DNA of 49,687 nt from positions 1 to 49,687 of the forward strand of contig RHPI01001921.1 in assembly GCA_009103225.1 (NCBI GenBank), given 5' to 3'. The position numbers and the translations under genes are program-made. The stretch is from Chlorokybus atmophyticus (Eukaryota; Streptophyta; Chlorokybophyceae; Chlorokybales; Chlorokybaceae). Numbering within the stretch: the stretch's first letter is position 1; every line of letters begins with the position of its first letter. A model generated the notes under the pieces. That model worked only from the letters and a program-made list of their open reading frames with translations. It was not told where the DNA came from and did not search any database. Positions 1 to 13,300 of this stretch are shown piece by piece.

Positions 1-141
1 AACCCTAACCCTAACCCTAACCCTAACCCTAACCCTAACCCTAACCCTAACCCTAACCCTAACCCTAACCCTAACCCTAACCCACAACCCTAACCCTAAC
101 CCTAACCCTAACCCTAACCCTAACCCTAACCCCAACCCTAG
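1..141. repeat. Telomere repeat array (CCCTAA)n
   Basis: About 23 copies of CCCTAA run from the first base, which is the orientation expected at a left chromosome end (TTAGGG toward the tip). One irregular unit lies near 80-88 (CCCACAACCC) and a degenerate unit near 130 (CCCCAACCCTAG). After 141 the repeat stops and unique sequence begins. This marks the window as chromosome-terminal and nuclear. Confidence 0.97.
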
Positions 142-1057
142 TCTTAGCTCTACCTTGGCCCCCGCCTAATTTATTGCTCTAACTGTGTGTGCTCATACTC
201 GTGTGCGTGCATGCTTGCTCTATGGTTTGCCTTGTGCATACATTTGTTTTTTCTCAGAGCGTGCTTTGCGCAGCTCTGCTGTAAGTTATGTGTGGGACTC
301 GTTTAGACTTACCGAGCCATGGTTCGCCGAAGTCATGCAATAGCCACCATTACCTCTGCCCTCATGTGAGAGACAATTTTTTATGCATAGTGAATCAAAG
401 CGTGCGTGCGTGCGTGCGTGACTGATTAGGGGATGCGTCACTCATTCAGGAGAACCACCATGTGGACCTGCACTTGGTTTGGCGCTGGCTCTAACATGCA
501 GTAGCTGTCCTCCATGATCTGCTAGTAAAGGGATGTTGTGTGTCTTGTCACATCTGACAATTGCTGCTAGTCAACAGAAGTTGACTATGCTCTAACATTT
601 GAGCTTGTGCACGCCCTATAAATGCAACTCTCGCTACCTGTGCACTTTGCTTGCGCAGTAGTCAGTATGCACATAAATTCGGTTGACACTGCGACATCTC
701 CATTGTGTGCATCTTGTGTCTCGTGTGTCACATCCGCTTCTCTCGCTATGCAGATGGTTGCCGGCAACTACGCAACGACTGATCACAGCAATATAGCACA
801 ATATATTGTCCTAGATAAGTACACCGGATGGTAGTGATGAGACAGCGAATAATGTAGAGTTTGGGGTGTTGTCTCTCCTAACTAGTTATTGACGGAGAGT
901 GATAGGCTACACTGCTGCACACGTGTGTGAGTGTGTATTGGCTTCGATCATGATCATCGTTGTTGGCATGTGTCAGCATATCAACGACAAAAGCTGGCCC
1001 ACGTCTGCTCGTCCCACCCAATGCAACTCCGAATCGGCCTGCAAGCAACACACATCT
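142..1057. other. Subtelomeric stretch without a supported gene
   Basis: I see no convincing coding region here. Short open frames on both strands lack recognisable domains or splice logic. The only clear structure is a short GTGC/CGTG microsatellite around 400-420. Because a strong splice donor lies near the end of the neighbouring esterase-like gene (about 1125), an extra 3' exon of that gene could be hidden in this stretch. Confidence 0.5.
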
Positions 1058-3376
1058 TCATATTAGCAAGCGAGATAACACGCGTGTGGATGCATGTGGA
1101 CTTTTGGACTCAACCTGTATACGAGCCACTTTGGCACTACTTACATCAGCACACAGATAGTGGTGTGCGTCGCACGAGCGCTCGAACCATGTCTCGGTGA
1201 TGGCGAACGAGTCCCACACGGGCAGACCGAGTGCGCTCATCACCGCGGAGGAGTAACTTGCTGCCTCTCGCAGCCGCTCGTTGGTGCGGTACTCCCGCGG
1301 GCCCAACAACGCGTTGCGGTAAGAGAACGCCGGCGCGGTCCGCCACACCACGAGAGGGATGCCTCGAGTGCTGTTGTTGTTCGTGTTATTGTTGACACCC
1401 GCCGCGGCCTCCGCCAACACCTGCTTCAGCACGGCCGCAATGTCACGCACGCCAAGCTTGTACTCCTCTAAACCAACGTCGCGCAGGTCCCAATGTGCTG
1501 TGTCACCCAACACAACCACGTCACGCGCGCTCAGACTCGCCAGCTGGCCAGGCAACACCTCCTACACGCAACGCCGTGTTGGTGTGCATGCTCCAACACA
1601 TAAGATAATAAACGCACATGGTGTGTACCTTGATGTAGGTGAGGAGCGTAACGCACACTTTTCGGTTGTACACGACGGGTTTTGAGCAGTCTCCTCCCTT
1701 TTTCCCACTTTTGCCCTTTTTCCCCGCTGCCGGCGTGCGCTTCATGTCGAGGTACCGACACGCCGTGTTGCCGCGCACTCTGTACGGCTGGTTGGTCCGT
1801 GCATATGCATGCCATTTGGTAAGAGTGCAAGTGTCAACATAACATGGACCTCAACTCATCAACAACATGCTTTTTTCATATATCCGAAGCACCCACGCAT
1901 GCCCATGCTCATGCACATGCACACGCAGTGACTCCCCACCTTGCGTACCTGCAACAAAAGCATCTGTGAGTGGAACTGTGTGGTTTGTCATTGGCATGCG
2001 GCACAGCTCTCTGCACACGCTGAACGCCGAGCACACAAGTTGCTGCCAATGAACAAAAAAAAAAAGCGGAACGTACACCCCATTGGAAGCCCCGAATTCG
2101 GACGAAGAAAAGGGCTGCGCGCATCGTGTGGGAGTCCCCAACAAGAACCATCTCCCTTTGCGGTAGCGTTGGTAATGGTGATGAGTCAGATATCGCTCCT
2201 TCTCCCTTGCTGCTCGAACGGATATCGGGCACGGTCAAGCACTCCCCCGCTGTCGCGTACACCCAGTCTTGCCTCTGATATCGGCATGCCCAAGGCACCC
2301 ATCTGTACTCGCTGCCCTCCGTCCTGTCCGACCTTGCCACCCATCTACCCGCCGGCGTGATAAGCTGATCACACGCAGGGAGTTCTGCTTCTTGTTGTGG
2401 TGATGATACTGGTGCCAAGGGTGGCATGTCCACCTTCAAGGCCTTGTGCGTTGCCTCCGACACGAGCACGCTGTTGTGGTCGCAAGCAACTATGAGACAT
2501 GGATACTTGCTTGTAGCCCTGATTCCAATAAGAGTTGTGCGTGCTCGTGTTGTTGCTGTTGTTGTTGTTACCTGCATATGCAGCCTTTGGAGCAGAGGGG
2601 AGGTTTGATGAAGGCGTCCTGGCTTGATGCATACGTGAGAAAGATGTCGAGTTGGTACGTGCCGGCGGTGATGGCGGGAGGGAATACTAGAGAGTAGCGA
2701 CTCTGATATGGTATATCACTACCAACGCTGTGTCCAACAACAGTAGTGTTGCTGATGTCCGCGAGCACGGTCTCGGGCCCGACGGCGCGCGCGATGAAGG
2801 AGAGCTCGTCCACGGGTATGTCGACGCTGGTGGCCTCAACAATAATCTCTACGCTGCCATCAACCTTCCTGCTGGCCAACGGGAGAATGGCCCCACGGCT
2901 GCCGTCAGTGGGGATTGTGTCATCACGTGGTAGCCAACCCGCGCGAAAGGATAGCATGGCTGGCCTCAATGCCGTTGTCTCGCCAGAAGCAACCTGCAAG
3001 GGACAAGCTATGTACATGTATTGCATTGTGCCAACGCATGCTTGATAATGCGTGTGCGCGTGTGTGTACATGCACATGTGCGTGTGCGTGTGCGCGTGCG
3101 TGTGCGTGTGTGCCAAAGCTCAGTGCCCTACGCATGAACAACATGTACCTGGGGGAGGGCGTCGAGGCCGCTGGATATGGTGGGTGGCCAGTCTTTTTCA
3201 TAAGGCGCCAATACCAGAGGCACAAATCTCAACGGCGTTTCCTCCTCGCTTGCGGCCGCACCGCATAACAACCACATGACAGCGCACAGTAGCAAGTAGC
3301 AAAGGCAACTACTGAAGCGGATTGAGCACGGTGACGCGGCGCACACGACGGGAAGACCTGTATATGTAAGCAACAT
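1058..3376 (-). CDS. SGNH/PC-esterase-like secreted or Golgi protein (NXPE/TBL-like), multi-exon
   Basis: The gene starts at 3376 with a hydrophobic leader (CLCYLLLCAVMWLLCGAAAS), so the product probably enters the secretory pathway. Exon 1 is about 3376-3149 and exon 2 about 2993-2572, the latter encoding a beta-rich region ending in TYQLDIFLTYASSQ. The next exon, from 2518, encodes a Cys/Trp-rich stretch and then VLVGDSHTMR, the GDS block of SGNH enzymes. Later exons (to about 1629, then 1561 onward) carry VVVLGDTAHWDLRD, a WRTAPAFSYRN block and SCDAHHY, which fits the C-terminal Asp-x-x-His catalytic pair. This order matches PC-esterase families such as NXPE and plant trichome-birefringence-like acetyltransferases, which modify cell-wall or surface glycans. 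The exon junctions around 2090-1780 are uncertain. The 3' end may be an intron read-through, since GTAAGT lies near 1125. The exact substrate is unknown. Confidence 0.7.
3057..3111. repeat. TGTGCG/GTGTGC microsatellite in intron 1
   Basis: This alternating pyrimidine-purine tract, (TG)n and (CG)n mixed, lies inside the first intron of the esterase-like gene. It is a simple repeat that also creates meaningless His/Thr-rich or Cys/Val-rich open frames. Confidence 0.8.
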
Positions 3377-6140
3377 GATGTTGGTTTGACATCAAGCAAA
3401 TTGTTGGCATACCTAATACTGATCTGACACCTCTTCTTCATCATGTATGGATCTACGGCTGGCCATGTGGATCAGGGCGACAACTCGCGAGCGAGGAGAA
3501 CAAAGGAAATGTATATATGTACACGACCAGTTGTACAAATTCACGTAGGCGTTCTGTGCTACAATGATTGTCAAACACCCACCATACCTAGCAGCTCCCA
3601 GAGCAAATCAAGGTTTGCATGTTAAAGACACGTGATGTGGCTGTGCAACAGCCAAAGCAACATTGAATAATACAGCAGCGTTGGAGCACATATTGACGCA
3701 TTTTCGGGGGTTGATTTCAATCAATCTGACACAGCAGCTCAGCTCTCGGTTATACCACTACGCTCTCCGTGCAAGAAAGCAACATCATCAATCCCTCCCA
3801 ACCTTAAGCCTGCCGTTACCTGCAGCGGCGCGGTGCGGCGGGCGTGTCATGTCCGTTACGGCGCTGTTGCGCCTCATGCTGCCACTGCTCCGCCAGCCAT
3901 GTCAGAACACATGTGTACCACCACTATCTCTGGCCCATCGGCCGCCGACGCTGACGACGACAACGGCCAGGGCGAACCAACCGCTCACGTGCGACGCGGA
4001 AGAATGAGTCAGAGTCATGTAAGAAACAAGTTCTGCCGGCACCACCTGACGGATTATGAGTCAGAGTCTGATGCTCATTGTCACCGCAGAGCATCCAGAC
4101 TATATACGTAAATGACTTGCCTTCATTGACCGCTGAGACCAAAGTGACCCAAACCTGATAACATGAGTCTTGAAGGAATGGGAGAATCTTACCATGTGAG
4201 AAATGTATCAGCATTCATACTATCTCGGTTGTTTTTATTGTGGTTGTTATTATCATTGCCGATGCTAACACTGCTAGTGTTCCTTGCTATGTGAGCACTA
4301 TCACGGAGCGCATGGTTAAAATGCAACAAGTTGTTGCATCTCAGATTGGAACTTATTCATAACCAGGATGAGGTTGCAAGGTAGTGTATTATCATGTCGT
4401 GGGTTGTTTGATGAGACGAAAATCTCGCACGTAATGCGTTTACTTTAAAGTTAAATAAGGGTTAGGATTCGTATTGCCATAATTAGCATTATCACTATCA
4501 TTATATCTTTCTCGATATAATTCAAGTGCCATCCCTATCACCATATTATTCCCTATCGCCATCTCATTGGGTATCGCCATCGAGAAGGCTATTGCTGTAA
4601 TAATCATTGTAGCTTTATCTACCGCAATTACATAACAGTTTTTATTTAAATATAAATTCATATCACTATCTCCGCTATAAATCTTCGATTGCGCGCAAGT
4701 GCGCAATGAAGATGCATCATCGATGCTTTCTAGCAAGCGCGAGATGATGAAGACTAAACATGATGTTGCATTGTTTGCGAAAAACATGACAAGTATGATG
4801 TAAAGCACAAAGATGCAAATGCGAACACCCACACACAAATGGGTGCAATTAATAGGTGTGGTTGAGATGCATGCATGGCTAACGGGGTCGGTGGTTAGTG
4901 TTGTAAGTAGTAGTGGTGGTAGTGGAGGTAGTGTTGAACAGCCCGATGGTCATATGCATAAACAAGGTGCTGGTGAGCGTGCATGGCAGAGTTGAGTTGA
5001 GTATGCGCTGCTTTAGCTACCATGTGCATGTTGCTTGAATTGCAGGCACGCTATGCATGTCGCATCTTTTATACACACAACGGCCGTGGTGCAGGTGATG
5101 CGCGTGCATGCATGCTTGTCTAACGGGGTTTGGGCTAGTAGTGAAGTTAGGTAGGTAGTAAGTAGGAAGAGCACCCGGTGGTGAATGTAAGTGTTGTGTG
5201 CTGTTGTGTGTGGTGTGCAATGCATGCCTCACATTGTGATACATGCCACAATCTCTGCATCCTATATATATTGTACACACACGCATGGTTCTTGTAGGTT
5301 GGGGTGAGGGCCCAAAGTAGGGCTAGGGTGGGGGCAGCGGAAGCGGGCAACAAGGGCAAAGCACAATCGGCATATGATGTAAAGCAAGTATATCAAAAAG
5401 TTACAATTGCTGCCACCGTTGTGGATGTCATAGGCTATGATGGTTCACCATGACATAACACAAAGGTTGCATATCCTTCAACACTTAGCAGCGGATGTTA
5501 GTAGTAGCCACATTGCTGCCAAGCAGATTTCTTTAGCAAGGTCAGACTTTAAAATGTTTTAGACAGCGAATACTACCACAAGATCACGTTATCAATGCTA
5601 CCTTGTCTTCTCTTTCTCTCTCTCAAGGTCTTCAAGGTGTACAAAACATCCAAGGCAACTTAGGCACGAAAGACTGTGATGGATGTGCTTGTTAGCAGGC
5701 ACATGTATCTCGACAGCCATAGGGGCCGAATACAAGCAGCCACACAGTCATGCACAAATGTGGGCCCTTCACTTCAAAGGGTGGTGTACCATCAGCCAAG
5801 TGACCCGTATACGGTACCTTGTTATAAATACTCCGTTCACAGGTGTTGGCTTAGCCTGTGTTTAGTAGCAACTCAACAGCCACTTGGTGGCATCGTCCTA
5901 TGTATCCTGACCAAATCTTTGGCAACTCCGAGCGCTGCTTCACAGCCTACGCAACCTTACCGACAAAACACAGAAAGATATATACAAACACAACCAGGCA
6001 TGCCTGGCGGGCTAGGGCACCAGCTTAATGCTACCTATGTGGGCACTCACTCTACAAAGCACAGAGCATACTGCAGCTCTGTAGATGCCTGCAAAACAGA
6101 TCAGTCTCTACCTGTGCACAAGAAGACAAGATGCGTCCAG
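3377..6140. other. Gene-poor stretch with an AT-rich island
   Basis: No gene can be supported over these 2.8 kb. A 132-codon open frame on the minus strand (4440-4838) lies in an AT-rich island (about 4200-4850) that differs in composition from its neighbours and contains imperfect repeats of CCCTATCGCCAT. It has no recognisable domain. A short acidic frame on the plus strand near 3900-4020 is equally unsupported. Subtelomeric repeat copies lie at about 4870-4960 and 5110-5290. Confidence 0.5.
5110..5290. repeat. Dispersed subtelomeric repeat copy
   Basis: A block with TAACGGGGT, then a TAGTGAAG(T/A)TAGG run, GGTAGGTAG and CCCGGTGGTGA occurs here. It recurs in similar order at 25,931-26,100, and a weaker version is at 4878-4960. 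The copies are diverged but collinear, so they look like an old dispersed repeat family and not chance similarity. Confidence 0.55.
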
Positions 6141-7935
6141 TTAGGACGCTTGTGCCATCTCCATTGCTGTCTGCTGGCGCGCTGGTGATGAGTTGATGAA
6201 CTCAGACCCGGCGGGTGCAGAGGCTGGCAGCTGACCTGCTGATGCCATCCTGCCATAGTTTGCTTTCAACCGCTGAAGATCCTCCCGCAAAGCCTCATTC
6301 AACGCTGCCGGCCAACAGATAATGTAAGCAACACCAAACCGTGCTGCAGAGTTCTGCTCAGTGACAAGACAGATGCAGGAAGAATACATCACACAACCAA
6401 GTCAATAACCACTTGCCCTTACCATCTTTGTAGCGCGTCGCTTGTGCTATTTGCGTCAGACGCGCCTTCAACTCTTGGTTCTCAGCATCCAGTCCCATGC
6501 GCTTGTTTGTTAGGTACTGCACTTGAGGTGCAATGTTTGCCACGTCATTCTGCGCAAACCATCAGAATGTGACCAAGGGCCTCTTGAACACGAGGTGACG
6601 CAAGCCTTCCCTGCAGTACCTGCAAGGCCGCCACGCGCTTTTCCAACTCTGAAATGTATTGCAGCTTGCGCATGCGCGAGCGTTGTGCTGACTGCCGGTT
6701 TGCAAGAATGCTGCACATACAGACATGTCAATGCAAAGACACTTGCACGCGCATAATGTACGCTCACAATGTCAGCACAATTAGCATTGTGTTGGCAACT
6801 CTGGTAATGCATGTAAAAAGCATGCAGTGTACGCAAGTACCGCTGTGACCGCAGTTATGCAACCAATGCCCGTGAATTGTGCTCACCGCTTGGCACGCTT
6901 TGGGTCCAGCAAGTTGGGATCCTGTGCTTTGCCGCTGGACGTTGCTGCTGCCAACAGTGCTGGATCCGAGGCATACATGCGCGCTAAGGAACCCTCCTCG
7001 CTAGTGCTGTTGGGATCACTGCCATCAGATCCGTCACTTAGGTTTTCTTCAGGGCAGCTGGGAATGGGCACCGCATTTGCTGCAATCCCATTGGATGGTA
7101 GTATTGGCCTGCGTGCTGCTGCTGTCTTCATGGGCCGCTGCTGCTGTTGTTGTGCAGAGCTGCCTGGCGGCACGCCCAGTGCGGCCCTGTTGGGCGTTTC
7201 GGTGGGCAGGGCAATGGAGTCCAATGTGTCAACATCCATGAACATGGAAAGCAGCTGCTCGTCGTCCAGCTTGTCGTAATGCGGGTCACCTACGCCCATG
7301 CGCGAGGTTGAAGGCAGCTGGCCGACGCCTACGCCCATGCTGCCCATGCCGACTCCAACCTGTGCATGGGAAGGGCCAGGAGCATCGCCAAACTCGTCAG
7401 CAAAGGCGTCGTCAACAAAATTGTAGCTGTCACTAGCACTCCGGCGGTGACCACCACCACCTCCACTGGGTCCGGCCCGCTGGAGCGCTCCGCCCGCCCC
7501 GACAGGCACCCACATGGGCGGCTCCTGCTTCACCCTGATGTCCGGCAGGAGCACGTCAGAGGCGTCGTTCCTCCACCCGCCGCCCAGCGGCGAGGACGCG
7601 TCCATGGCGGAGGCGGACGACGACGACGCCGCCGGCACGTGCGCAGCCGCGGCCATGCCGGCGGCTGGCACTCTGCCGTGTGCCGCGGCAAGGTGGTGCT
7701 GATGGTGCTGGTGGTGGTGCGCGGAGAAGTCTACTACAGCTAGCCCCGCCCCAATCCCAACGCCGCCCCCTCCCCCAAGCGCAGTAATCTGGTCAAGGTT
7801 GAGCTCGCTGCGCACACGCCGGAACGGCAGTCCACCACTACCACCATCGGCACGTCCAAAACCTCCTCCACCTCCTCCTCCTCCACCGCCTCCAGCTCCA
7901 CCTCCTCCTGCACCGCCGCTCCCCCAGTTCATCAT
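6141..7935 (-). CDS. Group I-type bZIP transcription factor (VIP1/RF2a-like), 4 exons
   Basis: Four exons join without phase conflicts (7935-6887, 6710-6620, 6549-6423, 6304-6141), giving 1431 nt or about 476 residues ending in TAA. The N-terminal 340 residues are low complexity: a Gly run, a His cluster, a Gln run and Ser-rich acidic patches, typical of activation regions. The bZIP spans the exon 1-3 junctions: DPKRAKR, then ILANRQSAQRSRMRKLQYI (basic region with the N-x7-R motif), followed by a leucine heptad series through NKRMGLDAENQELKARL and ALNEALREDLQRLK. The DPKRAKR-ILANRQSA signature, the continued zipper and the N(E/D)ALR/K-E-RLK tail are hallmarks of plant group I bZIPs, which bind DNA as dimers and respond to stress or development. 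Nuclear location is expected from the basic region. The zipper is unusually split over three exons. Confidence 0.93.
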
Positions 7936-10392
7936 GGCCTGCCAAACCCTAGCCCCTCCCCTCTACCCCCGGCAGCGTCACGCCTGCGTCACGCTTTTCC
8001 TCCCCCTCCTATAGGCCGACGGTCCCGCCCCGCCGCCACAGCGTCACACATGCAAGAAAAGAATGCCAGCTGCTGCTTATTGCCGCGGCTCCAGCTGGCA
8101 CGCCCGCCGTCAATGGTTTTTCGCATCGACAGGAAGTTCAATAGCTTGCGTTGGCGACGTCTATGAATTTATGAAGGTTTAGAAACGGCCACAGTCTCCC
8201 TGTAGTGACACCACGCGCGTTTTGAGCCTCATTGTCAGTGCATAGAGGGTGTCGCGTCCACGATGTACTGACATCAGTCGCTACAGCGCATCCACTATTT
8301 GCGTTGACATACGGTCGTGACTGAATTGCAATATCACACAATTAGCAAAACAATAGCTGTAAAAAGCATTCTTGAGGTATAAATAGCTCATTATTGAAAC
8401 GGTGATGCATCCTGGTGGTAGGGTGCTGTTTTACCACTGGTTGTCAATAGCGCACCTTCAATGCTCGATGCACATTCATTGCATCAAAGCGCAAGTGCAC
8501 CAAGTGCCTTTGCTGGTTCCGTATGCCTTGTGCAATCATCGATGTATGCGAGCGTCTCAGCTACACCAGCTTTCTCATTTTTACATATCAGTGGACATTA
8601 TTGCGCACCAATGCAAGGCAGTTGCCACGCATACAGTCTGTCGTCATCATCTACACGTCTTGTTGCTGAGACATTGCCATTTGATCATCAATTAACGCCA
8701 CCCTGCTGACACGGCATGCCATCAATTGCATCAGGCCTCCAGCCACCCCTTTTTGTTATAAAGTTATGTATACAATGCAAGAGGTATGCAAGTAACTAGT
8801 AGCGAACATTTCGTATCAACATATGCATGAAGCGGGCAAGAAACAAGGCACTTTAACACTACGATTGTGTACCGCGCGCGCGCACACACACACACACACA
8901 TACTTCTTATCACCCACCAGCTAATTAATGCAAGTGCGTGCAGTAGTGGAGAATGAACAATCAACTCGTACATTACAAATAGCATGGGCAAGGGTTCGAG
9001 GCAGTAGTGGAGGATGGGATGGGATGAGATAGTGTACACGGTACCAAGTACAGCGCAGCAGAACTAGCAGGGGGACAACCTGCAGGAGGAGATGGGCGTA
9101 AGTCCGGTTGGTAGGGATAGCACGTGGGAGTGTTGTGCGTAATATATGTTGCTGCCTGTTCGCTGGCTTGATTGTGGTGTGCAACTGCATCCGCATGGTT
9201 GCAAACGGCACAGCTAGTTACGTAGTGCACACGCATTGCTAAAGCCAACATGCATTATGAGACACCCCGTACACTATTGTTCTCCCCAGGTACACTTGAG
9301 AGCTGACCTTAGCCTTTGTGCCCACTGTCCATACTTGCATAGCACCTAACAACCCAGCCCCTAGATAGTTGTTAATCTGTCAGCCTTGCCTTGATATTGG
9401 GTTGGTGCTGTACTATTGCTTTATTTTGCCTGCTTGCTGTTTCAATACTGCACAGTGAGCGCCATAGCGAACAGTTGCCCGCATGGCAACTGTCTCATTG
9501 TGGCGCTCTTGGCACATGTGCGGAGTGTGGTGATGGTGGGCGCTGTGTTGTAAGCTCGCCTAGCTGATACTGATGTTGTCGCCTAGCTGATAATCATATT
9601 ATTTGATGTTGTTGATGCTTTGAGCCAACCCATGTGACAGTGCTTGGCTGTTGGATTTGTTGCTGTTTGGAATGCGGACTAGGAATGCAAGCGCGCACTG
9701 TGCTGGTTGAAGTTGCAATAGTGTTGTACCCTACACATCACGTGGACATGACCACTTTGTGTATATGCACAGACTGCAACGCCAAGTTAGCAAGTTGGTA
9801 AGTTAACAGCATGGCAGCAAGCAAGATGAGCGTAACAGTGTGTATTACTGCAACATGTAGCAGCAGCAACAGCGACAATAACAGTAGCAAGGGTTAGCCC
9901 AAACCCCTGATTGTTGAAACATGCATAGCAATCACATTGCACAGACTCACAAGCAGCCACATAGAGGTTGCAGTAGAGCAGGCACAGGTTGCAGAGACCA
10001 TTTACATGCCAATGCACATGTGTAACAACGCCACACGTTAACAACTGCCAAGGAGGGTAACGTTACCTGCAGCCACTGCTCGGATATGGCCGGAAATGTG
10101 GCGTGATTTACTTTACGAAGGGCTGCATATGGCAAATGCTGAACGGTGACTAACACTTAGGGTGGGGCACACAAAGCAATCCGCGTTAAGAAAAGGAATG
10201 TACACCCGACTAGCTACAATTCCGCAACTGTTTGAGAAACCACCACTTCAGACCTTGCAGTGTCCTGACAAGCTCGCCAAGTTTGAGCTGTGACATGAAA
10301 CTCCAACTGTGCCCTGCAAGTCGCAGTAGGGAACAGGCGCGAGGTGCGATCCAGTCAATAACTAACCTGCCTTAGTACAATCTAAACCTAGC
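7936..10392. other. Intergenic stretch; no gene supported
   Basis: The first few hundred bases are the GC-rich leader and promoter side of the bZIP gene. Farther along I see only short frames without domains. A (CG)n(CA)n microsatellite lies at about 8873-8900. No tRNA or rRNA pattern was recognised. Confidence 0.5.
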
Positions 10393-13300
10393 CTACAATA
10401 AACCGCAAAATGCGTACGCTACAATGAAAGCAGCCACCACCACCAGTGTGTGGAAACTGGGAAGATGATGAGCTGCGCCGTTGCCTTTTGGTGATGGTGC
10501 TACAATCAAACCAGGCGTTGGCCCTGCTGCTGTGCAAACCAGCGTGCCATCAGCCTGGCGACTTTGCGTGCAGGGCACCGGGGGTGCAAACGTTATGGGT
10601 CCTCCAGCTGGAACTGGTGGGGACGCAGGCAGTGGGCTACCATCGTCCAAAACATACTGTGCCGTGACGGCGCCAGCAGCGATAACTGTGACTTGATGTA
10701 TACGTGCGCCTCCATCTGACCAATACGCAAACCTGGGGAAACATGCGTCTCAGCCAAGTGCGAGTAACACACATCTGGTGAACAACAAGCGCACTACCAC
10801 GATGAAGCCTCGGTGCGCATTCAGTTTTGCAATTGAAGTACCTGTAGTTGGTGTTGTTCAGCGTGACTGTCACTGGCGCGGCTGCTGTCAGGCTAACCCC
10901 AACAATGGCCTGACTGGGAAATGGTGCATTCTGGGATGTAGACCCTAGTGTAAGGTTCACGCCTGGCGGCGTGGAGGCCAATGTTACCTGCAGCCACCAG
11001 TTGAGTGAGCAGGGGGGGGTTTGCCTTGACATGCCTGGCAGCCTTGTCGATCTGGACAACATGCTCACATACCTGAACTGCCTTGGGATAAATAAAGACT
11101 TCTGCAGTGCTGGTCAGTCCATTCAATGCTGTTACGGTGAGAGTAATTGTGAGGTACGTAGGCATTTCATGCTCTGGTCCCACAAACGTGCCGTTGCTAA
11201 CACCCTGCACATCTACAAGTGGGTGGGTGTGACAGGAGTTCAAGCCGCTGGGGCAATGGTTGATGACGATGTTCCAGGACAGTATGTCAGTGACAGCATT
11301 TCCAGTGCCAGAATACGGGACTACTTGGCCAACAGTCCATGACTGATCCCCATTTGGAGCCAAGATCGTGGCTTCAGGTTGCTGCATTGAGAAATAGAAA
11401 CTTCAGCAAATGAGTGCAGATGGAGAAACCGACAACTAGACGAGCAGAGGACACACCTGCTCTGCAGTGCTGAAGGCATAGATGTTGTAGGTGGTGTTGC
11501 CCTGGCGCCCCAACTGGTCTGTAACGATGAGACTGACGACGAACCGCCCTGTGTTAGAATACACAAAGACTGGGCTTGCTGCGGTGGAATCTCCAAAGTT
11601 GCCATCTCCATCCAAATCCCAATCGTATGTTAGGCTACCGCCATTGGCAGCTTGTGATTTGCTACCATCAAAATATGCGGTGAGGGGTGCCAGCCCAGAG
11701 TTTGGAGTTGCAGTGATCACAGCAATGGGCTCATTTGACACGTAAACCAGCTTGAAGATCAGGTTCGTTGCAAAGTCAACAACATAGATGTTGCCATCTG
11801 GGCCTGTCTCAATTGCTGCAAGCACATGCACTTATTAGCATAGGTTGTCAACAGGGCCAGCCGAGCACTTATTAGCATAGGTTCTCACAGTGCAATGACA
11901 TGCTGCACTTACAGGCCACGCTCAGCTGATCAATAACAGTAACGATATCAGTAACGCTGGGTTGCCCACTGGAGTCAACTCGCATAGCCCAGACGCATCG
12001 CTGCGAGTAATCTCCAAACACTAGCGCACCATTGTAGTCGCTGGGGTAATTCGCATCACCCGCATAAAACGACAAGCCTGAGATAGCGCCTGAAGATGGT
12101 AAAGAGCAGCCAACAGGATTGGGCTGCTCATTGTGTGCATAGGAGTAAAATGGGGGGATATACTGGTAGCCAGTTGCGTTGTTGTACACATCATTGCACA
12201 TCTTGTAGTCAAGCGGCTGCCACAGGGGTTGAACAATGTCACCTTCATAGCATGGCCATCCGTAGTTGCGCAGCTGCCCATCTGCCAACGGCATCAAAGT
12301 CAGCCCGCAAGTGGTAACCACATCAACGCGAGCAGCAACACGTGTCTACCATGCACCATCATAACCAGCTTGCACCAACCTGTTACATCAGGAACAACAT
12401 CGATCTCCTCATACATACCCCAGCCAACATCACCAATCCAAAGCTCACTGCACCACGCAAGCAATGGTGTTAAGCACACAACATGACTAGCCAGACAAGA
12501 CATCTTGCAGTGAGGCAGTCAGCTACAGTCAAGATGTTATTAGTATCAACCAGCTACCAAACCATGAGGGCACCCAGTACACAAGTACAACCAGTAAGTA
12601 GCGTGGCATAGATTATCCCTGGCTTACTTGGTATTTGGCCGAAGAGTGACTCTGTAGGGATTGCGAAGACCGAATGCGACAACACGGCCCTCGTCACTTG
12701 ATGGACTTTGAGAATTATACAATGCGTTGCCAGGCAGACCATCGCCAGTCTCGGGATCAATTCTCAAAATGGTTCCATCATAACCCAAGGGATCGCCTGT
12801 TATCAGAGAAGTCAGAAACAGGCAAAGGATGCCCTCATGCCATGTGCTAGGGATGAATGCGTTACCTGAAGTCAGTATGTCCTGTGCTCGCAGTGAGCCA
12901 CCCTCGCCTCCAGGTGGACCAATACTCACTGTGCCAGGTGGGTCCTTGCATGGATTCGTGTAGCCAGCTGGCCCAACCTGCAGGTTATTGATGCGCAATT
13001 AACACATGCACAATGTGATACAGCCTCCCAACACCATTCATACCATGCCATCATCCAGATTCCACCAGGATGATCCTTCACCGGCAGAAACATACAGTGC
13101 CGAACCATCCTCTCCAAAAATCAGGGAGCCCATGCTGTGTGATTGCCACTCAAAGCACCAATGGTTGTCCAGCATGATTTCTTCCTGAGATGCCGTGTCA
13201 CCCACAACCTGCAATATAGTCACTGTGACTATGTGACAACACTTGAGCAGCATACACGACGAAAGCATTCTTGCAGACAGTACGACAGTCAAACTAGCAC

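Noticed and set aside
4440-4838. A 132-codon frame proposed as a gene
   Set aside because: There is no domain, the sequence is AT-rich low complexity, and there is no splice or start context. It is kept only as a composition anomaly.
7366-8014. Plus-strand frames with Pro- and Arg-rich repeats opposite the bZIP gene
   Set aside because: They are antisense shadows of the Gly- and His-rich bZIP exon 1.
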